Of a DNA stretch of 7,080 nucleotides, positions 5,847-7,080 are shown piece after piece. Source of the DNA: Aquifex aeolicus. GTDB lineage: Bacteria > Aquificota > Aquificia > Aquificales > Aquificaceae. Location of the stretch: contig DQTK01000122.1 in assembly GCA_015662815.1 (NCBI GenBank), positions 1 to 7,080 of the forward strand, given 5' to 3'. Within the stretch, counting starts at the first letter, position 1, and every line of letters starts with the position of its first letter. The position numbers and the translations under genes are program-made. The notes below the pieces were generated by a model. It saw nothing but the letters and a program-made list of their open reading frames with translations, made no database searches and was not told the origin of the DNA.

Positions 5847-6970
5847 AGGATCCTTTTACGTTTTCTCCTTATATATGCCGGAATTTCTTCTTCCTCAAAG
5901 GTTTCTACTCTTTTAGGAGTTTCTTTCGGCTTTTCCTCTATAGTTTCTATCTTATCCTCGTTTTTTATAACTTTAAAGGAAACCTCTTTGCCTTCGACTC
6001 TGAATCTTTCCTCAGAGAAATCCGTAGCCACTATTGCAACCCTTAGAAAATCTTCTTTATCACTCTCCAGAACAGCTCCGAAGATTATTTGAGCTTCATC
6101 GTGAACCCTTTGGCTTATCTTTTCCATAACTTCATCTATAACGGAGAATGGAACATCTTCGGAAGTCCAAAGCGTAACGAGGAGTCTTTTTGCACCTTCT
6201 ATAGAATTACCTTCAAGTAAGGGATTTGTTATGGCTTTTTCAACTGCAACCTCAGCCTTTTCCTCACCTTTTCCTTCACCCATACCTATTATTGCAAGCC
6301 CACCGTCCTCCATAGTTGTTCTTATATCTGCAAAGTCAACGTTTATAACCGCGGGAGTCACAACGATGCTAGTTATACCCCTTACAGCTCTTGAAAGAAC
6401 AGCATCTACTTCTTTGAAAGCTTCCCGTATGCTCAATGCTCTATTTGATAATTCCCCTACTTTTTGATTATGGATAACGATATAAGCATCCGCCGATTCC
6501 TTCAATTTTTCAAGACCTTTGAGGGCCAACTCCATTTTCCTTTTTCCTTCGAATTTAAAGGGTAAAGTAGCTACCGCCACGGTAAGAATTCCCATCTCTT
6601 TCGCAGTTTTCGCTATAACCGGCGCAGCTCCTGTACCTGTTCCTCCACCGAGACCGCTGGCTATGAAGACCATATCCGTATCTCTCAAAATTTCCTTTAT
6701 CTTATCTATATCTTCCAGTGCAGCTTCTTCTCCTATCTCCGGCCTTGCTCCTGCTCCCAATCCCCTTGTTACCTTTTCACCTATCTGTATCCTATTGGGA
6801 ACCTTAAGGCTGTTTAAGTGTTGAACATCAGTATTTATTGCATAAAGCTCTACACCGTCTATACCGTCTTCGTACATTCTGTTTACGGCGTTACTTCCTC
6901 CTCCTCCCACTCCGATAACTTTAATTTTACAAGGGTTTAGAAAATCTCCATCCATATTGAGACCCTCCAT
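5843..6970 (-). CDS. ftsZ: Cell division GTPase FtsZ
   Basis: A 375-residue tubulin-like GTPase that polymerises at mid-cell into the division ring. KVIGVGGGGSNAVNRM at residues 17-32 binds nucleotide, AINTDVQHL follows at 44-52, and the tubulin signature GGGTGTG is at 108-114. The T7 catalytic loop NVDFADIR spans 210-217, with D212 and D215 completing the neighbouring subunit's active site. After the core (to about 333) comes a charged linker, then the conserved C-terminal peptide EEIPAYIRRKRKRIL, which binds FtsA and other membrane tethers. Coordinates give the longest frame: ATG 6970 is coupled to the ftsA stop as TAATG and has GAGGA nine bases upstream. ATG 6955 (codon 6) has GGAGGG seven bases upstream, and a start there would resemble the N-terminus I recall for Aquifex FtsZ, so it is at least as likely. 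The stop overlaps moaC by four bases. Confidence 0.98.
   Translation of the reverse strand: MEGLNMDGDFLNPCKIKVIGVGGGGSNAVNRMYEDGIDGVELYAINTDVQHLNSLKVPNRIQIGEKVTRGLGAGARPEIGEEAALEDIDKIKEILRDTDMVFIASGLGGGTGTGAAPVIAKTAKEMGILTVAVATLPFKFEGKRKMELALKGLEKLKESADAYIVIHNQKVGELSNRALSIREAFKEVDAVLSRAVRGITSIVVTPAVINVDFADIRTTMEDGGLAIIGMGEGKGEEKAEVAVEKAITNPLLEGNSIEGAKRLLVTLWTSEDVPFSVIDEVMEKISQRVHDEAQIIFGAVLESDKEDFLRVAIVATDFSEERFRVEGKEVSFKVIKNEDKIETIEEKPKETPKRVETFEEEEIPAYIRRKRKRIL
6963..6968 (-). promoter_or_regulatory. Shine-Dalgarno site favouring the second ftsZ start (6955)
   Basis: GGAGGG lies seven bases before ATG 6955, an ideal spacing, and overlaps the first in-frame ATG at 6970. If 6955 is used, FtsZ is 370 residues and begins MDGDFLNPCK. 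Confidence 0.55.
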
Positions 6971-7080
6971 TACAACAAATCCTCAAAAAGATTCTTAACC
7001 TTATCAATAAAGTTCTTAAATAACCCTCTTCCTTTACTATTTTTATTTTCCATGATTTCAAATTTCTCCACCAGAAGCCC
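6970..7080 (-). CDS. ftsA: Cell division protein FtsA, C-terminal end (cut by window edge)
   Basis: The last 36 codons and TAA stop of a gene entering from the right edge. The fragment begins GLLVEKFEI, fitting the conserved A-V-G-L-L near the end of the actin-like domain. After a short polar linker (about residues 11-18) it ends with GLFKNFIDKVKNLFEDLL. This is an amphipathic helix alternating bulky hydrophobic residues with lysines, like the membrane-targeting tail of FtsA. FtsA is an actin-like ATPase that ties FtsZ filaments to the inner membrane. The identity rests on this helix plus the immediate overlap with ftsZ (TAATG, one base shared), the usual ftsA-ftsZ order. Confidence 0.88.
   Translation of the reverse strand, partial: GLLVEKFEIMENKNSKGRGLFKNFIDKVKNLFEDLL

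Noticed and set aside
6231..6824. Two plus-strand frames (6231-6467 and 6519-6824) opposite ftsZ
   Set aside because: Both mirror strongly conserved FtsZ codons; their Ser/Pro/Ala-rich products are typical of reversed Gly-rich coding sequence.

Overview
The window is a nearly gap-free run of ten genes, all on the minus strand. It most likely comes from a thermophilic bacterium of the Aquificaceae, close to but not identical with Aquifex. The basis is the FtsZ sequence, which closely matches what I remember of Aquifex FtsZ, together with the Lys/Glu/Ile-rich proteins, AT-rich DNA, frequent AGA/AGG/ATA codons and operons that mix unrelated functions. I ran no search, so the genus is an inference.

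In the direction of transcription (right to left) the order is: the last 36 codons of ftsA (7080-6970); ftsZ (6970-5843); a moaC gene with an extra C-terminal domain of about 110 residues (5846-5082); ubiX flavin prenyltransferase (5094-4525); a small single-domain cupin (4537-4244); a GT39/PMT_2-type membrane glycosyltransferase (4232-2790); a membrane-anchored protein of unknown function (2812-1958); thpR, a 2H-family RNA 2',3'-cyclic phosphodiesterase (1951-1385); purM (start near 1382-1388, end 387); a 175-base spacer; and the first 70 codons of a yicC-family gene that runs off the left edge (211-1).

From ftsA to purM no gap exceeds 11 bases, and most junctions are overlaps: 1, 4, 13, 13 and 23 bases, with a further 4 bases if purM starts at its GTG. 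This looks like one polycistronic unit with translational coupling. Division (FtsA/FtsZ), molybdenum cofactor synthesis (MoaC), prenyl-FMN synthesis (UbiX), envelope glycosylation (GT39), RNA processing (ThpR) and purine synthesis (PurM) do not form one pathway. Clear functional pairs are ftsA-ftsZ and, by inference, the glycosyltransferase with the unknown anchored protein. The only likely transcription boundary inside the window is the spacer at 212-386.

The least explained parts are the C-terminal domain of the MoaC protein, which may also have its own internal start, and the 284-residue anchored protein coupled to the glycosyltransferase. I saw no RNA genes, mobile elements, CRISPR arrays or convincing terminators.
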